From: Fidelibacterota bacterium
GTDB taxonomy: Bacteria > Fidelibacterota > UBA2242
Direction of reading: 5' to 3'
Assembly (NCBI GenBank): GCA_023133185.1
Contig: JAGLWX010000035.1
Coordinates: 1-7,627 of the forward strand
Length of the DNA stretch: 7,627 bases
Made by a program: the position numbers and the translations under genes
Shown: positions 1 to 6,885 of the stretch, piece after piece
Layout: every line of letters starts with the position of its first letter
Numbering within the stretch: position 1 is the first letter of the stretch
The notes under the pieces: model-generated
What the model saw: only the letters and a program-made list of their open reading frames with translations
Databases searched by the model: none
What the model was told of the DNA's origin: nothing

Positions 1-606
1 GTTGATAGTCATGCGGTTCGCACGGGGAAATTACCCCCGGATCAGTGGCGCCGGCTTAGTGAACAAACCGGACGTCTGGCAAAAGCGCCGATATTTATTG
101 ATGATTCTGCGTCGTTGACTATGATGGAAATTCGCGCTAAAGCCCGTCGGTTAAAAGCCGAACATGATGTACAGATGATCATTTTGGATTATTTGCAGTT
201 GGTAAAGGGTCACAGAGCCGAAAGCCGTCAGCAGGAAATCACCGAGATTTCACGGAGTTTGAAAGCCCTGGCGAAAGAATTAAGAATCCCGGTCCTGGCG
301 CTTTCACAGTTATCACGTGCCGTGGAAACCCGCGGCGGAAATCATCGCCCCCAGCTCTCGGATCTGAGAGAAAGCGGCGCTATCGAACAGGATGCCGATG
401 TGGTTATGTTTATTTACAGAGATGTTATCTATAAGCGTCGGCAAGAAGAGGAGATGACCCTTGAAGATGAGCGGAAAGCCGAAATCATCGTGGCAAAACA
501 GCGTAACGGTCCAACCGATACGGTCAGGGTGGTTTTTATTGATACATATGCAAGATTTGAAAATCTTGCTCGCAAGCGGGATGAAATGGCAGGCGTACCT
601 TTTTAA
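1..606 (+). CDS. dnaB: Replicative DNA helicase DnaB, C-terminal part (5' end cut by window)
   Basis: This is the 3' end of the hexameric helicase that unwinds DNA at the replication fork. The reading frame is open from base 1, so the N-terminal domain and Walker A lie upstream of the window; 201 codons are visible. The RecA-like ATPase core is clear: the R-A-K-A-R-R-L-K block, Walker B (IILDYLQLV, Asp at 187-189), the RQQEITEISRSLK segment, the SQLSRAVE motif that contacts nucleotide and DNA, the LSDLRESGAIEQDAD block, and the C-terminal AKQRNGPT strand that carries the arginine finger in this family. The protein ends a few residues after the usual RFENLA motif, so the C-terminus looks complete. 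No intein or frameshift is visible in this part. The TAA stop (604-606) shares its last base with the ATG of the following rel gene, which suggests co-transcription and coupling. The family assignment is very secure. Confidence 0.97.
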   Translation, partial: VDSHAVRTGKLPPDQWRRLSEQTGRLAKAPIFIDDSASLTMMEIRAKARRLKAEHDVQMIILDYLQLVKGHRAESRQQEITEISRSLKALAKELRIPVLALSQLSRAVETRGGNHRPQLSDLRESGAIEQDADVVMFIYRDVIYKRRQEEEMTLEDERKAEIIVAKQRNGPTDTVRVVFIDTYARFENLARKRDEMAGVPF

Positions 607-2786
607 TGACAAATCCACTGATAGAGAAAGTCATGTCAAAAAAGGACAAACGTCCTCAGAAGTTCTATACTTTAGTCCGATCGTCGGGAAATAATTTACC
701 TTTTACCGAATCAGATGAAAATTTTCTATGGGATGTATATACTTTTGCACGGGAAGCTCACCGGGGTCAGTTGAGAAAATCGGGCGAACCTTACTTTGAA
801 CACCCTTACCAGACCGCCAGGGTTCTGGCTGAAATGAATATGGATTCAGTGACCATTGCCTGCGGATTGCTGCACGATGTTATCGAAGATACTGCGTTGC
901 GTTACGAGGATATCAAAGTAAAATTTGGAAACGAAGTCGCCAAGTTGGTGGAAGGAGTCACCAAGATCAGCGGTATTCGTTTTCGCAACCGTCAAGAGGA
1001 ACAGGCTGATAATTTTCGAAAAATGTTATTAAGCGTTGCGGAAGATATCAGGGTTCTGATTATCAAACTGGCGGATCGAACCCACAATATGCAAACTCTC
1101 GATTCTCTGCCACCGGTGAAACGTCGCCGGATAGCGATTGAAACCCGGGATGTGTATGCGCCCCTGGCGCACCGGCTGGGAATGTTCAAACTGAAATCCA
1201 TCCTGGAAGACCTTGTATTAAAAAACATTGATCCCGAAGCATATAAGTTTCTCCAGAAAAAGGTTAAGGAGAAGCGCAGCGGGCGTGAAAAATATATAAA
1301 GACGTTTACTGTGCCTTTGACAAAAGCGCTTCAGGAAGTTGGTGTCGAGGCTAAAATATCCGGACGTCCCAAGCACTTCTATTCCATTTATAAAAAAATG
1401 AAAACCCGAAATAAGCCCTTTGAAGAAATTTATGATCTGCTGGCTATCAGGGTTATCGTACCAACAAAAGAAGATTGTTATACCGTGCTGGGAATTGTGC
1501 ATGACCTGTTTACACCGGTCATGGATCGCTTTAAGGATTATGTCGCCAGCCATAAAGCCAATTATTATCAATCTATTCATACGACTGTTTACGGTCAGGG
1601 CGGTAAAATAGTGGAAATCCAGATCCGTACTGATGAGATGGATGAAATTGCCGAAGAAGGTATTGCAGCGCACTGGCGCTACAAGGAAGGACGCACCCGA
1701 CCGGATGAGGTCGATAAATATGTCAAATGGCTCCGGGATTTAATTGATGTATTACAGAATGAATCAGCGGACCCAAAAGACTTTATGGACACACTGAAGA
1801 TTGATCTTTTTAAAGATGAAATCTTCGTATTTACACCGAAGGGTGATTTGATCCGTTTAGCAAAAGGCGCCACGCCGGTGGATTTTGCGTTTGAAGTTCA
1901 TACCGTTGTAGGATACCACTGTATTGGCTCGAAAGTTAATGGAAAGATGGTGCCTCTGAACACGGAATTGAAGAGTGGTGAAAGTGTTGAGATTATCACT
2001 TCGGAGAATCAGCGTCCCAGTTATGCCTGGTTGAAATTCGTAAAAACCTCCAAGGCGGTCGGGGCGATCAAACGCTATATCCGCAAGACCCAATTTGAGG
2101 AAAGTGTCCGCCTGGGAAAGGAAATTCTCGATAAGGAAAATCGCCGGAATAAACGCTTGGCATTTTTTAAAACCGTTCAGAAGTCGATCGCAGAATTCGG
2201 ATATGACGATATTGATAAATTTTACGGAGCGGTTGGCAGCGGATTAATCACGGTGCCGGGGATTTACTCCAAATTGTTTCCCCAGGATAAGAAAGAAGTG
2301 GATGAAAAAGATAGTGATTCCCTCTTTCTGGAAAAAGCCCGCCGAAGTATAAAAGGAATAAAAGTTCACGGAATTAAAAACCTGATGGTGAATTTTGCCA
2401 AATGCTGCAATCCGATTCCCGGTGATCAGATCATTGGTTTTGTCAGCCGTGGGCGCGGTATTATCGTCCATAAAAGCGATTGCAGCAATATTCCGGCGTT
2501 ATTGAAGGAAAATGAGCGATTGCTGGATGTTGACTGGGACGTCGATCATAAGCAGCAATTTCTTGCCCAGGTAAAGGTAATGGGTCAGGAACGAAAAAAT
2601 TTTCTGAAAGATATTACCGAAGTAATCTCAACTACCAATACCAATATTATCAGTATAGATGGTAGTGTTGATGATACAATTATTTTTATATCATTAGTGT
2701 TGCAAGTCGGAAACCTGAATCATTTAAACCGGGTTATGGTGAAATTGCAAAGTGTTCAAGGAATTATATCGGTAGAACGAAAATAA
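606..2786 (+). CDS. rel: Bifunctional (p)ppGpp synthetase/hydrolase (RelA/SpoT homologue, Rel type)
   Basis: This long RSH enzyme (726 aa, normal length) makes and degrades the stringent-response alarmone (p)ppGpp in the cytoplasm. The HD hydrolase domain (about 40-185) keeps its metal-site residues: His66, the HDVIED motif at 90-95 and Asp157 within KLADRTHNM. The synthetase domain (about 245-365) has the GRPKHFYSIYKKM block, Asp277 in YDLLAIR, an RFKD motif (308-311) typical of bifunctional rather than RelA-only enzymes, YQSIHT and EIQIRT with Glu337. A TGS domain follows (about 400-465), then a helical region, a zinc-finger-like CC...H...C region (C600, C601, H622, C626) and a C-terminal ACT domain (about 650-726). 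Both activities are therefore predicted. Three positions in the synthetase site look unusual: His316, Tyr320 and Asp346. The ATG at 606 overlaps the dnaB stop; an alternative ATG at 633 (residue 10) has a GAGAAAG stretch only 2 nt upstream, too close to be convincing, so the longer start is kept with moderate certainty. Confidence 0.95.
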   Translation: MTNPLIEKVMSKKDKRPQKFYTLVRSSGNNLPFTESDENFLWDVYTFAREAHRGQLRKSGEPYFEHPYQTARVLAEMNMDSVTIACGLLHDVIEDTALRYEDIKVKFGNEVAKLVEGVTKISGIRFRNRQEEQADNFRKMLLSVAEDIRVLIIKLADRTHNMQTLDSLPPVKRRRIAIETRDVYAPLAHRLGMFKLKSILEDLVLKNIDPEAYKFLQKKVKEKRSGREKYIKTFTVPLTKALQEVGVEAKISGRPKHFYSIYKKMKTRNKPFEEIYDLLAIRVIVPTKEDCYTVLGIVHDLFTPVMDRFKDYVASHKANYYQSIHTTVYGQGGKIVEIQIRTDEMDEIAEEGIAAHWRYKEGRTRPDEVDKYVKWLRDLIDVLQNESADPKDFMDTLKIDLFKDEIFVFTPKGDLIRLAKGATPVDFAFEVHTVVGYHCIGSKVNGKMVPLNTELKSGESVEIITSENQRPSYAWLKFVKTSKAVGAIKRYIRKTQFEESVRLGKEILDKENRRNKRLAFFKTVQKSIAEFGYDDIDKFYGAVGSGLITVPGIYSKLFPQDKKEVDEKDSDSLFLEKARRSIKGIKVHGIKNLMVNFAKCCNPIPGDQIIGFVSRGRGIIVHKSDCSNIPALLKENERLLDVDWDVDHKQQFLAQVKVMGQERKNFLKDITEVISTTNTNIISIDGSVDDTIIFISLVLQVGNLNHLNRVMVKLQSVQGIISVERK

Positions 2787-2790
2787 AAAA

Positions 2791-2795
2791 GGAGG
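2791..2795 (+). promoter_or_regulatory. Strong Shine-Dalgarno sequence of the HU/IHF-family gene
   Basis: GGAGG preceded by a run of A lies 6 nt before the ATG at 2802. It is a near-perfect anti-16S match and the strongest ribosome site in the window. It fits the high expression expected of a nucleoid protein and fixes the start codon. Confidence 0.85.
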
Positions 2796-2801
2796 TAATT
2801 C

Positions 2802-3104
2802 ATGCGCATCCGAACCTATACGAAGAAAGATGTAGTGAAAATTACAGCAGAGCGCTTAGGTCGCAAATTTTCTGGGACTGAAAAGATTGTTGATGGAGTT
2901 TTTGTCACATTGCGTGAAATGCTTTGTGAAGACACAAAGAATTTACGTGTCGAGATCCGTGGTTTTGGAGTATTTGAAGTTAAACCCACCAAGGCGAAAC
3001 CAAAAGCCCGCAACCCGCGGACAAACGAGGTCGTTTACGTTCCTCCCCGGAAGAAGACTCATTTCAAACCGGGAAAAATTATTAAAGCCGCTCTGAAAAA
3101 ATAA
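2802..3104 (+). CDS. HU/IHF-family DNA-binding nucleoid protein
   Basis: This small basic protein (100 aa) belongs to the bacterial histone-like HU/IHF family, whose dimers bend and compact DNA. The N-terminal helical dimerisation part (about 7-45, starting YTKKDVVKITAERLG) is followed by the family signature IRGFGVFEVKP (about 52-62). Next comes the flexible beta-arm with RNPRT at 70-74; Pro72 is the residue that intercalates into DNA in this family. The KTHFKPGK segment and a lysine-rich final helix complete the fold. The length is slightly above the roughly 90 aa of classical HU because of a short N-terminal extension (MRIRTY) and a longer arm region. HU and IHF subunits cannot be told apart safely from sequence alone, so no symbol is given. 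It sits 15 nt downstream of rel with its own strong ribosome site, and is probably in the same transcript. Confidence 0.94.
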   Translation: MRIRTYTKKDVVKITAERLGRKFSGTEKIVDGVFVTLREMLCEDTKNLRVEIRGFGVFEVKPTKAKPKARNPRTNEVVYVPPRKKTHFKPGKIIKAALKK

Positions 3105-3115
3105 GCCGGGTCAGG

Positions 3116-3147
3116 GGCGAATGATTCCGTTCGCCGGGGTTTATATT
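3116..3147 (+). terminator. Possible weak intrinsic terminator or hairpin between the HU-family gene and lnt
   Basis: GGCGAA (3116-3121) pairs with TTCGCC (3130-3135), extended by one T-G wobble pair, around a loop of about 6 nt. A T-rich stretch follows (3140-3148), but it is separated from the stem by GGGG, which does not pair. This is not a textbook terminator and may only partly stop transcription or act as an RNA-processing structure. It is the only hairpin in the only sizeable gene gap of the window. Confidence 0.35.
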
Positions 3148-3149
3148 TT

Positions 3150-4724
3150 GTGAAAGGAATGATGTTAAAACAATTTACATCACTTCCAAATTGGGTGTTA
3201 TTCACCCTTTCAGGAGTGTTGACAGCTGCCGCATTTCCACCCTCACCGCTGGGCTTTCTGGCTTATTTCAGCCTGATCCCCCTGATATTTCTTTTTATTA
3301 AAGAGGACTTTCACATGGGGTTTGAAAAGGGATTCCTGTTCGGTGTAATCCTGAATCTTGGGATAATGTACTGGCTGGTGGTGAATAAGGGGGCTGTGTG
3401 GTACTGGGCGACCTTGTCTATGATTTCAAGTGTGCTTTTTTTAGCAATGAATTATGGACTGATCGGGCTTATTATTGGGATTATTGGACGTAAGTTTGGA
3501 CGGGACGCCGGCATCTGGTCCTTTCCGGTAGTGTGGGTTGCAGTTGAATATATCCGTTCGTTTGGAACCATGGGATTTACCTGGAATCATTTGTGCTATA
3601 CCCAGAGCCAGGCAATCCAACTGATCCAATTTGCGTCGGTCATCGGCTCCAACGGCATCAGTTTCATTATTGTCCTGATAAACGTGCTGATCGTGATGGC
3701 ATTGATTCACCGTCGGGATAATTGGAAAAAGAGCTTCCGGTATGTGAGTTTTATTTTACTTGGATTATTTGGTTTGGGAGTCTTTGGCGGCTTTGCTTTG
3801 AACCGGGCGAATCAAGCCGATGGACGACGGAAGATCCATGCGGCGCTTGTTCAACCGAATGTTGACCCTAACGAAAAATGGGAGCGCGATTCTTTCGGAG
3901 ATGTGATGCGGCTGTTGCATGATTTGACGGATTCGGCAACAGTTGAACCGAAGGATCTGATCGTCTGGCCGGAATCGGCGACGCCAACATATTTACGAAG
4001 GAACCGCAGCAGAACACTTGACCGGATCATTAAACATATCAGTCGGTTAAATGTGCATTTATTGACCGGTACACCCGATTATGAGTTTCACAGCTCCGAT
4101 GATTACAGAGTGTATAATTCGATATTTTTACTGCGTCCCGGTACTCATAAAATCGAGCAATACCGGAAGATAAAACTGGTTCCTTTCGGGGAATATATTC
4201 CCCTTTCGGAATTTTTTCCCGAACTGGACAACCTGAATCTGGGACAAGGAAATTTTGATGCCGGGTCGGAAGTCACGGTGTTCGAAATTCCCTTACACGT
4301 TGATGCAGAAACATCTATAGACACGACCTTAATAATAAGCACGGTCGTATGTTATGAATCAACATTTCCATATATTGTCAGAGAAGGAGTCCGGAAGGGG
4401 TCTGAATTATTGGTGATCGTCTCTAATGACGCCTGGTTTGGTTACACGTCTGCACCGTATCTGCATATGGAGATATCACGCTTTCGGGCGATCGAGAACC
4501 GCATACCCGTTGTACGGTCAGCCAATACCGGTGTATCGATTATGTGTGATGCGTACGGCAGAATTTTAGCAAAGGCGGATTTTGGTCAGAAAACATGGTT
4601 AACTGCCGAGTTGGAGCAGGGCAGAAATCATACAGTTTACACCCGCTTTGGAAACTGGTTTGGGGTTTTGAACGTTATAGTACTGTTTGGGATTCTGGGG
4701 ACTTATTTAATTAGGAGAAAATAA
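3150..4724 (+). CDS. lnt: Apolipoprotein N-acyltransferase
   Basis: This inner-membrane enzyme adds the third acyl chain to the N-terminal cysteine of lipoproteins, the last maturation step before sorting to the outer membrane. The protein is 524 aa, the usual length. An N-terminal block of hydrophobic segments (roughly 15-50, 58-78, 85-113, 120-135, 158-186, 198-217) precedes a periplasmic nitrilase-like domain (about 228-490) and a final membrane helix (about 503-521). The catalytic triad of the family is visible: Glu275 in VWPES, Lys340 in YRKIKLVPFGEYIP and Cys401 in VVCYES. The VSNDAWFG and RAIENRIPVVRSANTG blocks are also typical. The start is uncertain. GTG at 3150 gives the longest frame, but ATG at 3159 or 3162 lies just after AAAGGA (3153-3158), 0 and 3 nt away. 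The difference is only three or four residues. Presence of lnt indicates a diderm envelope with lipoproteins. Confidence 0.95.
   Translation: MKGMMLKQFTSLPNWVLFTLSGVLTAAAFPPSPLGFLAYFSLIPLIFLFIKEDFHMGFEKGFLFGVILNLGIMYWLVVNKGAVWYWATLSMISSVLFLAMNYGLIGLIIGIIGRKFGRDAGIWSFPVVWVAVEYIRSFGTMGFTWNHLCYTQSQAIQLIQFASVIGSNGISFIIVLINVLIVMALIHRRDNWKKSFRYVSFILLGLFGLGVFGGFALNRANQADGRRKIHAALVQPNVDPNEKWERDSFGDVMRLLHDLTDSATVEPKDLIVWPESATPTYLRRNRSRTLDRIIKHISRLNVHLLTGTPDYEFHSSDDYRVYNSIFLLRPGTHKIEQYRKIKLVPFGEYIPLSEFFPELDNLNLGQGNFDAGSEVTVFEIPLHVDAETSIDTTLIISTVVCYESTFPYIVREGVRKGSELLVIVSNDAWFGYTSAPYLHMEISRFRAIENRIPVVRSANTGVSIMCDAYGRILAKADFGQKTWLTAELEQGRNHTVYTRFGNWFGVLNVIVLFGILGTYLIRRK
4713..4718 (+). promoter_or_regulatory. 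Shine-Dalgarno sequence inside the end of lnt
   Basis: AGGAGA within the last codons of lnt lies 5 nt before the ATG at 4724. It supports that start codon, whose A is also the last base of the lnt stop (TAATG). Confidence 0.75.
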
Positions 4725-5392
4725 TGCAGCGGAAAATCACTTCACTATGCCTGTTTCTTATCTGGTTTACAATAATTCTAAAACCGTTAACGGCGCAAAC
4801 CAACGAAATCGATGCTGAAATTCCTGTTTCACAGGCGAGAATCCTGCTCTTGAAATCGCTGATTTTACCTGGATGGGGTGAACACAGTTTGCAATACCAG
4901 AAAAGAGGATATGTATTAAACAGTACGGAGCTGGGTCTGTGGGTTGGGTATGCAGTATTGATATTTTACGGGCGATCTGTTGAAAAAGATATGAAAGCCT
5001 ATGCGGCGACTCATGCGGGAATAGATCCGAAAGGTAAGGATGAATACTACTTTACCGATATAGGAAATTACATGAATCTCTATGATTATAATGATCAGAA
5101 ACTTCGCTATCGTCAATTTGCGAATCTTTATCCGGAAACCGGCGACTATTTCTGGGCCTGGGATAGTGAGGATTCCAGGGAAAAATTTGATCAAAAACGG
5201 ATTGATAGTCAGAAAGCCTTTCATACCGCCAGTTTCGCACTTGGCGGACTTATTATCAACCGGATTATCAGTATGATTGATATTATCGCGCTCACCAAAG
5301 ACAGGCTGGAAACACCGGTAAGCGATGTGCAGGCATTGATTGTGCCTCAGAATGGTCAGCTAACCTTTACTTTAAATATTGGGCTTAAATGA
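4724..5392 (+). CDS. Uncharacterised secreted or envelope protein with an LPGWG motif (resembles DUF5683-type proteins)
   Basis: I do not recognise a function. The 222-aa product begins with a clear Sec signal peptide (basic MQRK, hydrophobic core about 5-19, likely cleavage after Ala24 in LTA|QT). The mature part opens with a hydrophobic stretch containing KSLILPGWGEHSLQYQKRGY (residues 44-63). This resembles the LPGxGQ-type motif of membrane-associated proteins such as DUF5683 of the Bacteroidetes group, although Glu53 replaces the usual Gln. Hydrophobic segments at about 66-83 and 167-190 could be membrane hairpins. Between them lies a polar region rich in Tyr, Asp and Phe (about 105-150) with an acidic WDSEDSREKFDQKR stretch. 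The last residues (QLTFTLNIGLK) look like an amphipathic beta strand. The gene overlaps lnt by one base and ecfT by four, so it is almost certainly co-translated with both. An envelope location is a fair inference; any role is not. Confidence 0.85.
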   Translation: MQRKITSLCLFLIWFTIILKPLTAQTNEIDAEIPVSQARILLLKSLILPGWGEHSLQYQKRGYVLNSTELGLWVGYAVLIFYGRSVEKDMKAYAATHAGIDPKGKDEYYFTDIGNYMNLYDYNDQKLRYRQFANLYPETGDYFWAWDSEDSREKFDQKRIDSQKAFHTASFALGGLIINRIISMIDIIALTKDRLETPVSDVQALIVPQNGQLTFTLNIGLK

Positions 5393-6132
5393 ACAGCATA
5401 GATCCCCGGGTAAAATTGCTCTGGTCAATCGCCTGGATTACGATCATTTTTTTGATTTATAATATTACCGGGCAAATAAGTATCCTTGCCGGAATTATCG
5501 TTTTAATCCGGGTTAATCGACTTTCCCTGCGCTTGGTTCTGCGCTCGATCCGGTACCTGTTACTATTTTTACCAATTACATTTCTGGTTCATTTTTTCAT
5601 TTCTGCTGGCGGGTGGAAGCTTTTTACCGGAAGTTCGATATTTGATTATCACATGCTGGAACAACCTCTATTATTTACGATCCGGGTCGGGAATCTCATT
5701 CTATATATGGCGTTTGCTTTGAAATGGATCAGAGACATTGAATTTTTAGATGCTATATACCATATCCTGAAACCATTGCGCCGTTTAAAATGGCAAGTAG
5801 ATGATTTTTTTCAAATTATTTTTATTTCGGTAAAATTCTTTCCCATTTTAAGAGAGGAATACACTCGTCTTGACGAGGGCTGGAAAACATTTACAACAGC
5901 CAAAGACACGACCCTGTCCGATCGAATCAACCGGGTTCGGGACTCGGTGATTCCCCTGATGATATTTAGTTTTCAACGGGCGGAAACCCTGGCGGATGCC
6001 ATGACCATTCGGGGGTATGGCTCCACCAGCCGGCGTAGTTATTACGGGCAGCTTAAGTTTACTTACACCGATTGGCTAGTCTCTTTTTTAATAATCGTAA
6101 TACTGATAAGCATAATTTTTTGGATTCGATGA
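5389..6132 (+). CDS. ecfT: EcfT-family transmembrane component of an energy-coupling factor (ECF) transporter
   Basis: EcfT/CbiQ proteins are the membrane scaffold linking two ATPases to a substrate-binding S component for uptake of vitamins or metal ions. The 247-aa length is normal. The N-terminus carries the family motif DPRVKLLW (5-12). Hydrophobic helices follow at about 12-40, 52-72, 92-112 and 226-246. The cytoplasmic coupling region (about 120-215) ends with AMTIRGYG (204-211), matching the second Ala-Arg-Gly-type coupling motif. The first such motif, expected near residues 163-170 (EGWKTFTT), has no ARG and looks degenerate. No ATPase or S-component gene is present within the window, so the substrate cannot be inferred and a shared (group II) module is possible. 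The ATG overlaps the upstream stop as ATGA, and truA begins 3 nt downstream. There is no obvious ribosome site, consistent with translational coupling. The family call is good; the symbol is less certain. Confidence 0.85.
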   Translation: MNSIDPRVKLLWSIAWITIIFLIYNITGQISILAGIIVLIRVNRLSLRLVLRSIRYLLLFLPITFLVHFFISAGGWKLFTGSSIFDYHMLEQPLLFTIRVGNLILYMAFALKWIRDIEFLDAIYHILKPLRRLKWQVDDFFQIIFISVKFFPILREEYTRLDEGWKTFTTAKDTTLSDRINRVRDSVIPLMIFSFQRAETLADAMTIRGYGSTSRRSYYGQLKFTYTDWLVSFLIIVILISIIFWIR

Positions 6133-6135
6133 TTT

Positions 6136-6873
6136 ATGGCGGTTAAACGGTATAAAATTACGATAGAGTATGATGGAACCGATTTTTGCGGCTGGCAACG
6201 TCAGATCCGCGAAAGGACGGTTCAACAGGTGCTGGAAGATTCGCTGTCCGAACTGAATAAAGGTCAGCCGGTTACCCTGATTGGATCGGGTAGAACCGAT
6301 TCCGGAGTGCATGCCCTTGGTCAGATTGCCCATTTTGATCTGGATACTACTTTAAGTGTGGAAACCATTCGTAAAGCGCTGAACGCTAAAACACCCAATG
6401 ATATATATATTCACAGATGCCAGGAAACGGATCCGTCTTTTCACGCCAGGTTTGACGCAAAAAGGCGAACCTATGTCTATCAACTATTGCTATCCCCATC
6501 GGTGATCACAAGACGTTATACATGGCAGCCTGAGATGACGATTAATGAACAGCTTCTTGATCTATGTGCCGAATATGTTCTGGGGAAACACGATTTCAGC
6601 AGCTTAAGCCGGGCATCATCGGAGGCAGAATCAAAAACCTGCCATGTTTACGAATCAAAATGGATTAAAAACGAGAATATGTTAAATTACACGATCGTTG
6701 GTAATCGCTTTTTGCACAGTATGGTTCGTATGTTAGTTGGGACTATGATAGAGGTTGCGAGAGGTAAAGGGACTCCCGATGATTTCAGGGCATTGCTTGA
6801 AAATTCAGCAGGAAACCTTAAACCGTACACCGCACCGCCCCAGGGTCTTTTTCTGTGGAAAGTAGAATATTAA
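6136..6873 (+). CDS. truA: tRNA pseudouridine(38-40) synthase TruA
   Basis: TruA converts uridines 38, 39 and 40 in the anticodon stem-loop of tRNAs to pseudouridine. The 245-aa length matches the family. The N-terminal half has the typical EYDGTDFCGWQRQ block (11-23) and the catalytic motif GSGRTDSGVHALGQ, with Asp55 as the nucleophile. This is followed by SFHARFDAKRRTYVYQ (101-116), which includes the conserved active-site tyrosine region. The C-terminal half has the HDFSSLSRA segment (152-160) and the FLHSMVRMLVGTMIEVARGK motif (192-211). All key residues seem present and there is no frameshift. The gene follows ecfT with only a 3-nt gap and without a strong ribosome site. ecfT-truA adjacency is a known arrangement in Firmicutes, so this pairing may be more than chance. 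Confidence 0.96.
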   Translation: MAVKRYKITIEYDGTDFCGWQRQIRERTVQQVLEDSLSELNKGQPVTLIGSGRTDSGVHALGQIAHFDLDTTLSVETIRKALNAKTPNDIYIHRCQETDPSFHARFDAKRRTYVYQLLLSPSVITRRYTWQPEMTINEQLLDLCAEYVLGKHDFSSLSRASSEAESKTCHVYESKWIKNENMLNYTIVGNRFLHSMVRMLVGTMIEVARGKGTPDDFRALLENSAGNLKPYTAPPQGLFLWKVEY

Positions 6874-6875
6874 TC

Positions 6876-6880
6876 AGGAG
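6876..6880 (+). promoter_or_regulatory. Shine-Dalgarno sequence of the transaldolase gene
   Basis: AGGAG lies 5 nt before the ATG at 6886 in the 12-nt gap after truA. It is well spaced and fixes the start codon. Confidence 0.8.
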
Positions 6881-6885
6881 AATAG

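Noticed and set aside
1218..1673. A 151-codon open frame on the - strand opposite rel
   Set aside because: It lies wholly inside the well-conserved Rel synthetase region, and its translation shows no recognisable domain. It is a shadow of the real gene.
2660..2700. AT-rich stretch near the end of rel as a promoter for the HU-family gene
   Set aside because: No convincing pair of -35 and -10 boxes with proper spacing was found, and the stretch codes for conserved ACT-domain strand residues.
3142..3147. TATATT as a possible -10 promoter element before lnt
   Set aside because: It is only 3 nt from the GTG start, and no -35-like sequence lies about 17 nt upstream. It is more likely the T-rich tail of the hairpin region.
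6399..6412. Short TA-repeat (gatatatatat) inside truA
   Set aside because: It encodes a normal Asp-Ile-Tyr-Ile segment of TruA and is too short to suggest a repeat locus.
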